A stretch of DNA of 64,000 nucleotides from CAZGOM01 sp964542875 (GTDB lineage: Bacteria > Planctomycetota > Phycisphaerae > Phycisphaerales > Phycisphaeraceae). Shown piece after piece: positions 1 to 9,874 of this stretch. Made by a program: the position numbers and the translations under genes. The notes beneath the pieces are model-generated. The model saw nothing but the letters and a program-made list of their open reading frames with translations, did not search any database and was not told the origin of the DNA. The stretch lies in NCBI GenBank assembly GCA_964542875.1, contig CAZIWA010000012.1, positions 1 to 64,000 of the forward strand, read 5' to 3'. Within the stretch, counting starts at the first letter, position 1. Each line of letters starts with the position of its first letter.

Positions 1-2697
1 GATACCGACCGTTCCGTCTCCAACCCCAACAGCTCGCAATCTGGCCCGCTGCGTTCTTACTCGGCCGAATCCAACGTACTTAACGCTGCGCAGATCAAAG
101 CTGACCGACGCCGCCTGCTGACGGTGCTTAACGGGACCAATACGATTCTGGTCCCCACTTCCCAAACCAATGCGGCCACTGCGCAGTATCGTGAACCCAT
201 GCCGCTCTGGCTCAGCGAGCTCAATGGTGTCAACGCACCTTCCATTACATTCCCCAGCGCCTTCACGCCTCCGCAAGGCGTTCCCAACTTCAAGCTCAAC
301 CCCAACACGGATGACGCCAGCTGGCTTGGGTACGTTTTTGAGCTCATTCTCAGGCAAAACAGCTATCTCAATGCCCGTTACGGCGCTGAAAGCCGCCCCG
401 ACTACCCTCGGGCGACTGACACGGCTTACATGCTGGGCGCAAACCTTGCCCGCTACCGCCTAACCAATGCCGGCGTCCCCTACAACGTCTCAAACCCGCA
501 GACTTACGACCCCATCCAAGCCCAGGTCACCTCTCCTCATGGCATAACCTACTATGGCTTGGGCGTGCAGCCGTTCTTCACCATGGTTGCCTATTCGGAA
601 GTGTTTGCCGATCCAGGTGACGATGGCGAAATGACTACCTCGGCCGAACTCCCTTGGAACCAGGGAGCAACCTCCCCAAAGATGAAGTTTTTCGCAGTGG
701 AACTGCGTAACCCTTTTCCCGTACCTGTGGATCTGAGCCAATTCGCCATCCGGTACAACGGTACCACGATGAACATCACAGGCTCCACCCGTTGGCTGAA
801 TCCGGGTGACTATGTGATCGTCCACACAGACAACGCAAACTGGGCCGCTTCCTTTAGCACGTCAGCTCCGGCGGGCAATCGCATCGCAATCGTGATGACC
901 AACCACAACGCGGCATTTCCGCCAAACAATAGCGCGCTTGGCGACGGTATCTTTGAGCTCGTTTCCACTGCATCTCCCACTATTCCCATCGACCGAATCC
1001 AGCACGTCATTGGTGGCGTAGTCAGCACCACATGGATGCGTCCCGCTGCTGGCCCCGGTCCTGGGGCGACTTACCCCATCGCACTCCCTGCAACCGGCAG
1101 CCCTTCTTACAACTTTTTTCAAACGCTCTGCTTCCTCCAACGGTGGTGGTCCTACGACGGCGCAGCGCCCAGCTCTACTGCAACCAGCAATGGTTACGCC
1201 CAGTCCTACATGCTGGAAAATTCCGCTGGCAACAACACCGCCAATCCTCTTCCCAACGACTCTTCCACCTATAACCTGGGACAGTACCGTGTCGTCGCTG
1301 GCACCTCCGGTACGGCCTTCACGCCACACTCGGACCTTCAAACAGCAATTACCGCACGCATGGGGAACTCCAACCCGGCGGATGTGACCACGGCGCTGGC
1401 CAAACTCGGTTCAGCACCCGCTGGCTTAACTTGGCCCAAATTCCAAGTTGCACTCAAATATGATTTGGTGGCGGCTCCCGCGACCGTCAGCAATATCTTC
1501 AACAACGTTGGAGAAGTGTTTAACCTTCTGACCGTCTCTCACACCACCACCAAGACTTTTGCCGAAAATCTCGCTGATCGCTATCTGGAAGTTGCCAGTC
1601 CAACCAACCTTGTCATTCTTAACCAACCTCCACTTTTGAATTATGGTCAGTTCAACAATGGCCGGTTCAGCGATGGCACAACAACAGATAGTGTCATTCG
1701 CTCCAGCCCTCCATACCTTCCTGTGGCACTGTGCATCCCCACAGTGCTTGATCTCCTCGTCAGCGACGCCACTTCTAACCCGTCATTCGTGGCTGGCCGA
1801 ATCAACATCGGCACCGCTCCGGTTGACGTCATTGAGGCCATGCCCTACTTCTACCAGGCGTCTTTAGGGGCAGCCAGCCTCCCCTCAAACTACTACCTGG
1901 CTCGCGGTGTTGTTGCCTACCGCGAACTGCTGTCTCTTCCCTCTGGCCCTGATTACTCGGGTGCCCTTGGCGACGCCAATAACCGTGCAGTATGGACAGG
2001 TGTGCAGGCGACTGCCGGCGCAACTGTCGCCAACAGGAATCTCCGGCTCGATAAAGGCTTCGCGACACCTGATGAGCTTCTGATGGTGCGCACCAAAACT
2101 CTCGGTGCCGCATCTGACTACGCCATCAATTACCTCGCGCTTGATACCACGAACTCTCCGGCAGCGGTTACAGGTCCTCTGGATTTCACTCCTGATCAAG
2201 TGATTGATGACGTAGAAGAAGACTCGATGGTCTACAACGCCGCAAGCAACATCGCCTCCACACGGAGCGATGTGTTCACGGCATATGTGGTGCTTCGCGG
2301 CGTGAAGCCCATTACCTCTGCTCCTGGGTCTAACTATGAGACTAAAGTCGAACGCCGGTATGTGGCTACTCTCCTGCGTGGCACAATCCTTCAGACGGGG
2401 TCTGACGCCACCTTGGCAAGTGCTACCAGCATTAGCGGCCTAACCCTGACCAATCCCACCCGATTTATTGGTAAGGCCATTCTTCTGAAGAAGAAAGCGG
2501 GTACCGGTTTCGCCTCTGCCATGGAAACACTTTCAGGGGTCATCACGAATGCCACGGCTTCAACCTTGACCATCAGCCTCAATGAAGGGCTGTTTTATAA
2601 GCTGGCTCCCGGTCCGATTAACCCCACCTTTGGACCCGGCTGGGAATATCAAATCGTTGATGAGCCTCAAGTCTTAAGCTTCATCGAAGCCAAGTAA
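1..2697 (+). CDS. GspK/PilX-like large protein, 5' end outside window
   Basis: The reading frame is open from base 1 to the stop at 2697, so at least 898 residues are present and the start lies outside the window. A GTG at 124 is not a credible start because the frame continues upstream without a stop. Around base 1800 the protein reads INIGTAPVDVIEAMP, followed near base 2060 by GFATPDELLMV. These resemble the 'N-x-NTAP-x-vL' and 'f-s-x-dEL-l-v' segments of type II secretion minor pseudopilin GspK. A mid-part segment near base 690 (VELRNPFPVPVDLSQFAIRY) looks like a lamin-tail-type beta domain. The protein is much longer than the usual GspK (about 330 aa), so it would be an expanded planctomycetal form. 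A role in a pilus or secretion system is an inference; it could also be an unrelated secreted protein. Confidence 0.5.
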   Translation, partial: DTDRSVSNPNSSQSGPLRSYSAESNVLNAAQIKADRRRLLTVLNGTNTILVPTSQTNAATAQYREPMPLWLSELNGVNAPSITFPSAFTPPQGVPNFKLNPNTDDASWLGYVFELILRQNSYLNARYGAESRPDYPRATDTAYMLGANLARYRLTNAGVPYNVSNPQTYDPIQAQVTSPHGITYYGLGVQPFFTMVAYSEVFADPGDDGEMTTSAELPWNQGATSPKMKFFAVELRNPFPVPVDLSQFAIRYNGTTMNITGSTRWLNPGDYVIVHTDNANWAASFSTSAPAGNRIAIVMTNHNAAFPPNNSALGDGIFELVSTASPTIPIDRIQHVIGGVVSTTWMRPAAGPGPGATYPIALPATGSPSYNFFQTLCFLQRWWSYDGAAPSSTATSNGYAQSYMLENSAGNNTANPLPNDSSTYNLGQYRVVAGTSGTAFTPHSDLQTAITARMGNSNPADVTTALAKLGSAPAGLTWPKFQVALKYDLVAAPATVSNIFNNVGEVFNLLTVSHTTTKTFAENLADRYLEVASPTNLVILNQPPLLNYGQFNNGRFSDGTTTDSVIRSSPPYLPVALCIPTVLDLLVSDATSNPSFVAGRINIGTAPVDVIEAMPYFYQASLGAASLPSNYYLARGVVAYRELLSLPSGPDYSGALGDANNRAVWTGVQATAGATVANRNLRLDKGFATPDELLMVRTKTLGAASDYAINYLALDTTNSPAAVTGPLDFTPDQVIDDVEEDSMVYNAASNIASTRSDVFTAYVVLRGVKPITSAPGSNYETKVERRYVATLLRGTILQTGSDATLASATSISGLTLTNPTRFIGKAILLKKKAGTGFASAMETLSGVITNATASTLTISLNEGLFYKLAPGPINPTFGPGWEYQIVDEPQVLSFIEAK

Positions 2698-2718
2698 GAA
2701 TTGATCCAACTCAAATTC

Positions 2719-2749
2719 AAGAAGGCACGATCCAAGATCGTGCCTTCTT
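2719..2749. terminator. Perfect inverted repeat between convergent genes
   Basis: Two 14-base arms (AAGAAGGCACGATC and its exact complement) flank a 3-base CAA loop. The hairpin lies between the GspK-like gene and the converging kinase gene, where a bidirectional terminator is expected. The T-rich tails are short (TTCATTG on one side, TTGAATTTGAG on the other), so termination could also depend on Rho. Confidence 0.65.
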
Positions 2750-2788
2750 CATTGATTACCTCTTTTCAGCCCCCACTCCCTCCACCCA

Positions 2789-5215
2789 TCACTCCGGCTG
2801 CATCGTCGGATCAGGCTGCGTGCTGGCGGGGTCTACTTCGGGAAGCGTGGCCAGAAGCTCCTTGGCCTTTTGCACTGTCGAGGCCGCCCAGGGCCGGTCA
2901 TGGTAGAGCGCGATGATGCTCTGGCACACCGTCCGCGCGCGTGCGGGGTCGGATACGCCGGCCTTCTGCGCCATCTCCAACTGCTGGCGGATCAAGTCCA
3001 ACTGCGAGCCGGACTGATTGTTGATGTCCTGCCTCAATTGTGCTGCCCGGGCACGGGCAAGCTTGACGTACTTCTGGGTCTCCCTGACGGTGTCATCCTC
3101 TTTGGATGTCCCGAGACCGGTTGAAGCACGTTTGATGCCCGCGTCGTACAGCCCGATCAACGCCTCAAATTTTGCCACCCCTGCCTCGGGGTCCACGCGT
3201 GAAGTCGCCAGTGCGCTAAGGTAAATCTGTTCGGTGGGTGTGCCTGAAAAGGCACCGGTCAACCTGCGGGAGCGGATCAACAGTCTGCGCTCGGTTTTGA
3301 TCAGGTCCACTTCATCGGCCCAGAGCCGCACCTGCATCACCCTTGGGTCGTTGGGAAACCGATTCAGGAATTCCAGCAATTCGGCATCCACCTCTTCCAA
3401 CGCGTCTGGGTTCTTGGTGCTGGCCGCAGCGGTGGTGATCGTCCGGTAAAGCGCATCGGCAGTCGGCGGCTGGTGCAGGTAGATCCATGCACCCGAAACG
3501 ATGCAGACCACCACAAACAGCGCCAGCGATGTACGCCCGATCAGCGGCGCCACCGGCGTGCGCCGGGCTTCCAGCGCCTCGCGCTCACGATCCGCCTTGG
3601 CAGCCTGCTCGGCCGTCACGAATGTGGAGTTTTCCTGGCTCTCTTCCGCAGGCAGCGGCACCGTCGACAGTTCAACGGGTTCTGTACCCGAGGGCTCGGG
3701 CGTCACCTGTCTGATCTGCGGACGAGGCGGCTCATTCTCATCCTGCAGCGAAGTCGTCAGTTCAATGATGCTGTCAGACCCCGGATTGCCCATTGAGGCG
3801 TAAGTCGCCTGGCTGGCATCGGCTCCCGACCCAGACCGGCCTTGGGGCGCCAAACCTGGTCCTGAAACCAACGTATCGCTGCGGCCTGCCAACCCCGCAC
3901 CGGACACCATCGTTGCCCCATCTCCCGCAACGGGAGGGCCTGCATTGGGGTCGGTGTCACCCGTAGCAGCCCGCGCGTGCGACGACATGGAGTCGCCGAA
4001 AATCGGCCTCGAATCACCCGTGCTCACCATCCCCGACGGCATCGTCTGCTCAATCACAGGGGGCGGCATGGGAGCATGCGCCTGATGCAGCGGCCTGCCG
4101 GCATTGGTGCTTAGTGTCTCGTTGCCCGTATATCCCGCAGAACCGGCAACAGGGCTTGATCCTTCGATGTTGCGGGTGCTGAAGCCCGGGTCAGACAGAT
4201 TCGCAGCATTGGTGGAAACCGTCACCTCGCCCATGTTGTTCAAAAATGATCGCGGTGACTGTCCAGACGCCTGCATCGGCTGAGGCGGCACGCTGGCTTG
4301 CGCAGGCTTAGACGCTTCGGGATGCACCACCGGCGCGTCTGGCCGCACAGGCCTTGAGGCCCCCGGCGCCGGGGCTGGAAGCGCCTGCCCGGTGAGTTGC
4401 AGCCCCTGGTGGATCATCGTGAGCGCACGCATAAGCACACCGCAATTGGCTGGCCGCTTCTCGGGCTCTTTCTCCAGCAATTGATCGATCAACCCCGCGA
4501 AAGGCTCAGGCGTCGCTGGCGCATAAATGGTCACCAGTTCCGGCCGGGCCTTGCGCTGGAGTTCCAGTATCTTGTAAAGCGACTCGCTCATGAACGGCGG
4601 CCGTCCCGCAAGCAACGCATAAAACAGGCATCCCACGCTGTAGAGGTCTGACCGCTCTGTCGCCTTCTTGCCTTCGGTCTGCTCAGGGGACATGTAGTTG
4701 GCGGTGCCGATGGGCCCGCCTTCCATCGTCAATCCGGTGTTGCCGTAGCGTTTGGCGATGCCAAAGTCAGACAGCTTGATGGTGCCGTCGGCGAGAATCA
4801 TGATGTTCGCCGGTTTGATGTCCCGGTGAATGATGCCTCGGTCGTGAGCGTGTTTGAGCGCCTTGGCCAGTTGAATACCGATGTCGATGGTCTGGGCTGC
4901 ATTGAGCCGTTTCTTGGACTCCAGCAGCGATTCCAGGTCACGCCCGTCGACTAGCTCCATCGCGTAGAAAAGCGTGCCGTCCTGCTCCCCAAAACCCAGG
5001 ATGCGGACGATGTTGGGGTGTTCCAGCTTTCGGAGCGCCTCGATTTCAATCTCAAAACGGGTTCGAAACCCCTGTTTCTTGGCAAGCGCTTCGGGGAGTA
5101 CCTTCACCGCGGCGCGGAGTGATTTGGGGTCATCCACGGCTTCGTAGACGGCGCCCATGCCGCCTTCCCCAAGCTTGCGCACGATCCGGTATGGGCCGAG
5201 CTTCTGGGGTTGCAT
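2789..5215 (-). CDS. Transmembrane Ser/Thr protein kinase (PknB/Hanks type)
   Basis: 808 aa. Residues about 8-270 are a complete Hanks-type kinase domain: glycine loop LGEGGMGAVYEA, ATP-binding lysine in AAVKVL, catalytic HRDIKPANI, metal-binding DFGIAKR, and the GTANYMSPEQ activation segment. Residues about 275-555 form a Pro/Ala/Ser-rich linker that may be a phosphorylation target. One membrane segment (about 560-582, ALFVVVCIVSGAWIYL) precedes a C-terminal part with helical, TPR-like character that would lie outside the membrane. The start at 5215 places the kinase domain at the N terminus, as usual. The gene lies 67 bp downstream of an FHA-SpoIIE phosphatase on the same strand, so the two probably act in one phospho-signalling circuit. 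Its substrates cannot be told from sequence. Confidence 0.93.
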   Translation of the reverse strand: MQPQKLGPYRIVRKLGEGGMGAVYEAVDDPKSLRAAVKVLPEALAKKQGFRTRFEIEIEALRKLEHPNIVRILGFGEQDGTLFYAMELVDGRDLESLLESKKRLNAAQTIDIGIQLAKALKHAHDRGIIHRDIKPANIMILADGTIKLSDFGIAKRYGNTGLTMEGGPIGTANYMSPEQTEGKKATERSDLYSVGCLFYALLAGRPPFMSESLYKILELQRKARPELVTIYAPATPEPFAGLIDQLLEKEPEKRPANCGVLMRALTMIHQGLQLTGQALPAPAPGASRPVRPDAPVVHPEASKPAQASVPPQPMQASGQSPRSFLNNMGEVTVSTNAANLSDPGFSTRNIEGSSPVAGSAGYTGNETLSTNAGRPLHQAHAPMPPPVIEQTMPSGMVSTGDSRPIFGDSMSSHARAATGDTDPNAGPPVAGDGATMVSGAGLAGRSDTLVSGPGLAPQGRSGSGADASQATYASMGNPGSDSIIELTTSLQDENEPPRPQIRQVTPEPSGTEPVELSTVPLPAEESQENSTFVTAEQAAKADREREALEARRTPVAPLIGRTSLALFVVVCIVSGAWIYLHQPPTADALYRTITTAAASTKNPDALEEVDAELLEFLNRFPNDPRVMQVRLWADEVDLIKTERRLLIRSRRLTGAFSGTPTEQIYLSALATSRVDPEAGVAKFEALIGLYDAGIKRASTGLGTSKEDDTVRETQKYVKLARARAAQLRQDINNQSGSQLDLIRQQLEMAQKAGVSDPARARTVCQSIIALYHDRPWAASTVQKAKELLATLPEVDPASTQPDPTMQPE

Positions 5216-5282
5216 GGAGTTTCCCGTGTAGGTGGTTGGGGTTTAAGCCGAGGCCGTCAACTCCAGACTCAGGCTCCGTCTT

Positions 5283-6968
5283 TTAATCCGCCTTGAGTCT
5301 GGCGAGCAGGTACGTCCTGTCGTCTGCGGCCACTGCCTTACCCTGAAACGCGTTAAGCGCGCTTCGATAGCTGGCATTGACTTCATCAATGCTCGGGCGG
5401 GCTGAAATCGTACACGCCTTTGCCAGGATTTCCGACAAGCTCGGCAACCCGAGCATCTTACCCTGTTCGTTATGCAGCTCGTTGAGCCCGTCGGTGTAGA
5501 GAGAAACCACTTCGCCGGGATGAATGAATTCCTCACGCGGCTCCACAGGCATCGGCATGCAGCCAAGAGGAAGGTTGTCGCCGTAGGGAAACAGGCGAAC
5601 CTGCCCGTGAATGTCCGCGATCATTGCAGGCGGGTGCCCGCAATTCACCTGAATCACCTTCCCGGTCACATGGTTGATATCCAGCGCGATCATGGTCACA
5701 AACGTGTTGGAGGGAAGCGTCTCACAGAGGTAATTGTTCAAGCGATTCATGACATCGGCAAGGCAAAAGTCGCCCACCAGACTGGTTCTGAGCATCGAGT
5801 GCAGACTGGTGGCGATCAATGCCGCCTGCATGCCTTTGCCGCATACATCGGCAATGGCGAATACCACACGGTCAGGGCCTGCTTTGAGGATGTCGATGTA
5901 ATCCCCACCCACCCATTTGCATGGCTCAAAGCCGATGGTTACCTCCAGATGGGGCACGGAGATTTTCTTGGGCACCAGGCGCATCTGAATCTGTCGGGCG
6001 CTCTGGAGTTCTTGTTCCACGACAGCTTGTTCCTGCGCCTGCCTGCGTGCACGCCAGGAGACTTCAGCCTGCTGGTAAAGTTCCGCGGCCAGGCCGGCCA
6101 GGGCCAGCCATTCGGCGTTGCCGAACTCTCCTGGGAGGGTGACGTAGACAAGGTCGATCACGGAGCCTTGCTGGTGGATCGGACAGGCGATGGCCGCCAT
6201 AGGCGCCACATCGCTGGCGATGGAAAGCTCCACGCCGGAGTTGGTCCCCACGTTGCTTGCTACCACAGGGCCAGGCTTGGCGCGCAGGGCCTTGAGGATC
6301 GATCGCGAAACGTAAGGCGAATCCTGGCTGCGCCAGTTGCGCGCATGGATGGGGTCACTCAGAAGCTGGGGAAGGCTCTCTTCAGCCTGCGTCAGATCCA
6401 GCCTCAGGGCCATCGCGGAATTGGCGTGAAACAACCGTGTGATAAACAGCCTGCAAAGCAGCTTAAGCCGCTCATCATCGCTTTCGGTGGAGAGCAGTTG
6501 TGCACTCAGTTCCGTCAATGCCGAAAGGTGTTGTGCGGAGATTTTTGCTTCGGCGATATCCCCCAGGCGCACCACGGGCGCGGCAGGCCCGGCCCCTTCG
6601 ATCATCGTCACGCCGATCTGTGACTTCCTTGGCCCGCCTCCCGTACGTTTGTCGGCCAGTGTGCCCGGCAGCACGATACGCAATGTGTAGTCTTCAATGC
6701 CGACCACATCTCCGTTATGCAATGCGGATTCGGTGATCGCAGTGCCGTTTAGCCGGGTTCCGTTGCGCGATTTGAGATCGCGGATTTTCCATCGCCCCGA
6801 GTCTTCCTGAAAGAGCTCTGCATGCTGCCTGGAAACCGTGATGCTTTCGACTCGGACGTTGGTTTCCGGCGCGCGGCCGATGACCAGTCGCTTTTGATCC
6901 AATGCAATGCGCTGGGTTTGCCCCTGGGGTCCAATTAACTCGATATATCCAGTCCCCGACTCGGCCAT
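5283..6968 (-). CDS. FHA-GAF-SpoIIE (PP2C-type) phosphatase
   Basis: 561 aa from the ATG at 6968, which follows GGAAGAGAG; a TTG 29 codons upstream lacks support. Residues about 10-95 are an FHA domain with the phosphothreonine-pocket residues (IGRAPETN, SRQHAE, SRNGTRLNG). Residues about 150-310 look like a GAF domain (LSALTELSAQLL...). The remainder is a SpoIIE/RsbU-type PP2C phosphatase with metal-binding aspartates in VGGDYID, ADVCGKG and LYTDGLNE, preceded by the usual coiled linker (QELQSARQIQMRLVP). Family members dephosphorylate anti-sigma-factor antagonists or similar partners. The FHA domain would bind a phosphothreonine protein, plausibly the kinase encoded directly downstream. Confidence 0.93.
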   Translation of the reverse strand: MAESGTGYIELIGPQGQTQRIALDQKRLVIGRAPETNVRVESITVSRQHAELFQEDSGRWKIRDLKSRNGTRLNGTAITESALHNGDVVGIEDYTLRIVLPGTLADKRTGGGPRKSQIGVTMIEGAGPAAPVVRLGDIAEAKISAQHLSALTELSAQLLSTESDDERLKLLCRLFITRLFHANSAMALRLDLTQAEESLPQLLSDPIHARNWRSQDSPYVSRSILKALRAKPGPVVASNVGTNSGVELSIASDVAPMAAIACPIHQQGSVIDLVYVTLPGEFGNAEWLALAGLAAELYQQAEVSWRARRQAQEQAVVEQELQSARQIQMRLVPKKISVPHLEVTIGFEPCKWVGGDYIDILKAGPDRVVFAIADVCGKGMQAALIATSLHSMLRTSLVGDFCLADVMNRLNNYLCETLPSNTFVTMIALDINHVTGKVIQVNCGHPPAMIADIHGQVRLFPYGDNLPLGCMPMPVEPREEFIHPGEVVSLYTDGLNELHNEQGKMLGLPSLSEILAKACTISARPSIDEVNASYRSALNAFQGKAVAADDRTYLLARLKAD

Positions 6969-7179
6969 AGGCTCTCTTCCTATTGCGTTGGCAGGCCAAG
7001 AATTTCCTGGCGACACTTTAGCGAAAATCCTCCGTGACGAAGGATGATCGGGCAAGCTGGCTTACGAACTGCGGCCGCCCGCTTTGGTTCTCGACTCAAA
7101 ACATCATACGAAAACCCAGCGGACTCAGAAATAGTCACGCCGTAAAAGGTGGGAAAAAGATGTGGCAGGCAACCGCGAC

Positions 7180-9843
7180 CTATTCCAGCGAGTCTTCCTT
7201 GGGCTCGTCTGCGCCCCCTGAGGTGACCGGCACGTAGTTCTCCGGCACAGGGCGGCCGTCGACGAGCTTAAGCACCACTCGCGGGTTGGCCGCTTCGTGA
7301 TTGGCGAGCTTGATCTCCAGCTCCTTCTGCTTTTCAGGCGTGAGCGTCGACCAGCCCAATCGCCCCTTGCACTTGGGATAGGTAGAGCAGCTAAGCCATG
7401 GGCCGCGTTTGCTGGAACGCATGGCCAACGGTGATCCACACTTGGTGCAGGGCACGTCCACAATCAGAGCGGGAACCTTGGGCGCAACCACGGTGCCCTT
7501 CTTGCGGTCCAGGTTCACCACGCCTTTGCAGGTGGGATAGTTGGGGCAGGAAAGGAATGGGCCAAACCGGCCCGAGCGCTTGTTCATGGCGCTGCCGCAG
7601 TTGGGGCAGGCGATGTCGGATTGCTCTGCGACCACGGGGTTACCTTCGGCATTGATAGGCGCGGCGTAGTCGCAGGCGGGGTAAGTCGCACAGGACAGGA
7701 ACCGGCCATTTTTGCCAAAGCGATAGACCGTTCCTGCGCCGCACTTGGGGCACTTATGGGGAGCAGGCTCCATCACGGCCTTGGCGTGCGTCATCGTCGT
7801 CTGGGCGGATTCCAGAGCCGCTTTAAACGGCCCATAGAACTCGTGCAGCATCGACACCCAATCCTTATCTTCCTCTTCGATAAGGTCGAGCTCTTTTTCC
7901 ATCTGCCGGGTGTAGCCCACATCCAGCAGTTTGGGGAAGCCTTCCACCAGTTTGTCGGTCACCACTTTACCGAGATCAGTGGCGCGCAGCCTCCGGTCGC
8001 GCGGTGCCACCGGCTCCACGTACTTGCGGTCCTGAATGGTCTGGATGATCGCCGCATAGGTGCTGGGGCGGCCAATGCCTTCTTCTTCCAGTTTCTTTTG
8101 CAGCGATGCTTCCGTATACCGTGGCGGCGGGCTGGTGAAGCCCTGCAGCGGCTCCACATCCAACGGCGCCACCTGCTGGTTCTCGGCCAGTTCCGGCAGG
8201 AGCGCTTCTTCGCCCCCGCCTGGCACGCCTGTCACCTTGTAAAAGCCGTCAAACACCAGCGTCCGACCATTGGCCTTAAACGCCGCACGGACACCCTCAG
8301 GCTCAATGATCACCTGTGTGGAGTCCCACTGCGCGCTGGTCATCTGGCAGGAGACAAAGCGTTCCCAGACGATCCTGTAGAGCTTGAACTGTTCATCGGT
8401 CAGAGAGGCCCGGATGGAATCGGGCGTGATGGAGACATCAGTGGGCCGGATCGCCTCGTGCGCTTCCTGCGCAGCCTTGTTGCTGGAGGAGAAAAAGTTG
8501 GGTTTCTCCGGCAGGTAGGCGGGCCCGAATTTCGTCTGGATGTACCCACGCACCATGTTCAGGGCTTCGCCTGAAATATGGGTCGAATCGGTACGCATGT
8601 AGGTGATCAAACCCGTCTGGCCGCGGTCGCCTTTAAGGTCGATACCTTCGTAAAGCTGCTGCGCCACACGCATGGTGCGCTGAAGCGGGAAGCCCATCCG
8701 GTTGGAAGCTGCCTGCTGGAGCGTGCTGGTGATAAAAGGCGCGTAAGGCCGGCTGGACACGCGCTTGGTCTGGATCGACTTGATCTTGTACTTGGGCGCA
8801 TTTGCCAAAATGCCTGAGAGAGTGACCTTCCGCTTGGCGGGGCCTTTGGCCTTTTCATCGTTCACTTCAATGGCATCGACGAGCTTAAAGCCAAGCTTCT
8901 GGACGATGGCCAGTGTCTGATCTTTGCTCACCAGATCGATGGCCTTGCCGTCGACTTCAAACAACTCGGCTTTAAACGCTTTGTGTTCGTTGAGCCAGCC
9001 GGTTTTCTCTTTAACGGAGCGGGATTGCTGCGCGTCTGCGCCATCGGTGCCGTCTTCGCCGTCGGTGGCGTCGGCGGCATCAGTGCCTTTACCGGCCTTG
9101 AGATAGTTCACCCATGCCTTGGAAAGTTCAGCCGCTTTGGCCAAGTCCGGCGTGAAGTAGCCGTTGACCTTCCAGAATTCTTCGGGAATGAACTTTTCAA
9201 TCTCGCGCTCGCGCTCAACGACAACCCGCACACCCACGGACTGCACCCGGCCGGCGCTGAGGCCCCCTGCCACCTTCTTCCAAAGCAATGGCGAAACCTG
9301 ATAGCCGACAATCCGGTCCAGAATTCGGCGGGCTTGCTGCGCGTTAACCTTGTTCTCATCAATCGGCCGGGGATGCTGGAAGGCATTTTGAATCTCAGCC
9401 TTCGTGATGGCGTTGAAGACCACACGCTTGGCGTGCGCCGGTTCCACATCCAACGCATGGGCCAGATGCCATGCGATCGCTTCCCCCTCGCGGTCCAAGT
9501 CGGTTGCGAACCAGACTTCAGAGGCGGTCTTGGCGACGCGCTTTAACTCTGAAATAGTTTTTTTCTTGTCAGGCATGATCTCGTAGGCGGGCTTGAAGTC
9601 ATGCTCAAGATCAACACCCGGAACGAGTTGCTTAACGCCCTTGGGAGCACGGGCGGGAAGGTCCCGGACGTGCCCCACGCTGGCCATGACGACGTAATCC
9701 CGGCCAAGGTACTTGTTGATGGTCTTGGCCTTGGTGGGGCTTTCGACGATGACAAGGTTTTTGCCTCCTGCGGTGGGAACAAAGCCGGACTTGGACTCGC
9801 CGGAGGAAGCTTTTTTCGGGGATTTTGTCGTTCGTTTGGCCAT
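7180..9843 (-). CDS. topA: DNA topoisomerase I
   Basis: 887 aa type IA topoisomerase, which relaxes negative supercoils. The ATG at 9843 is preferred over a GTG two codons upstream because AAGGG lies five bases before it. A Lys/Ser-rich N-terminal tail is followed by the Toprim domain (NLVIVESPTKAKTI... DLDREGEAIAWHL). The active-site tyrosine lies in GLITYMRTDSTHIS. Three C-terminal C4 zinc fingers follow (CPKCGAG... CATYPAC; CPNCGSA... CPNYPTC; CTKCGSP... CSTYPKC). An acidic Ala/Asp/Gly-rich insert (near base 9060, DAADATDGEDGTDGADAQ) sits in the central domain and is not part of the usual fold. Downstream neighbour in the same direction is the FHA-SpoIIE gene, 211 bp away. Confidence 0.97.
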   Translation of the reverse strand: MAKRTTKSPKKASSGESKSGFVPTAGGKNLVIVESPTKAKTINKYLGRDYVVMASVGHVRDLPARAPKGVKQLVPGVDLEHDFKPAYEIMPDKKKTISELKRVAKTASEVWFATDLDREGEAIAWHLAHALDVEPAHAKRVVFNAITKAEIQNAFQHPRPIDENKVNAQQARRILDRIVGYQVSPLLWKKVAGGLSAGRVQSVGVRVVVEREREIEKFIPEEFWKVNGYFTPDLAKAAELSKAWVNYLKAGKGTDAADATDGEDGTDGADAQQSRSVKEKTGWLNEHKAFKAELFEVDGKAIDLVSKDQTLAIVQKLGFKLVDAIEVNDEKAKGPAKRKVTLSGILANAPKYKIKSIQTKRVSSRPYAPFITSTLQQAASNRMGFPLQRTMRVAQQLYEGIDLKGDRGQTGLITYMRTDSTHISGEALNMVRGYIQTKFGPAYLPEKPNFFSSSNKAAQEAHEAIRPTDVSITPDSIRASLTDEQFKLYRIVWERFVSCQMTSAQWDSTQVIIEPEGVRAAFKANGRTLVFDGFYKVTGVPGGGEEALLPELAENQQVAPLDVEPLQGFTSPPPRYTEASLQKKLEEEGIGRPSTYAAIIQTIQDRKYVEPVAPRDRRLRATDLGKVVTDKLVEGFPKLLDVGYTRQMEKELDLIEEEDKDWVSMLHEFYGPFKAALESAQTTMTHAKAVMEPAPHKCPKCGAGTVYRFGKNGRFLSCATYPACDYAAPINAEGNPVVAEQSDIACPNCGSAMNKRSGRFGPFLSCPNYPTCKGVVNLDRKKGTVVAPKVPALIVDVPCTKCGSPLAMRSSKRGPWLSCSTYPKCKGRLGWSTLTPEKQKELEIKLANHEAANPRVVLKLVDGRPVPENYVPVTSGGADEPKEDSLE

Positions 9844-9853
9844 AAGCACCCTT

Positions 9854-9874
9854 ACCCGGCAGAAAAAGCCGGGT
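9854..9874 (-). promoter_or_regulatory. Hairpin directly upstream of the topA ribosome-binding site
   Basis: In the topA leader, ACCCGGC, a 7-base loop and GCCGGGT form a 7-bp GC-rich stem that ends directly before the AAGGG Shine-Dalgarno. It could affect ribosome access. The rest of the 286-bp gap up to 10129 shows a TTGACA-like box but no convincing partner -10 box, and no gene. Confidence 0.4.

Noticed and set aside
5472..6623. 383-codon open frame on the plus strand, opposite the FHA-SpoIIE gene
   Set aside because: The minus strand encodes recognisable FHA and SpoIIE motifs over the whole stretch. The frame is a by-product of GC-rich codons and shows no known pattern.
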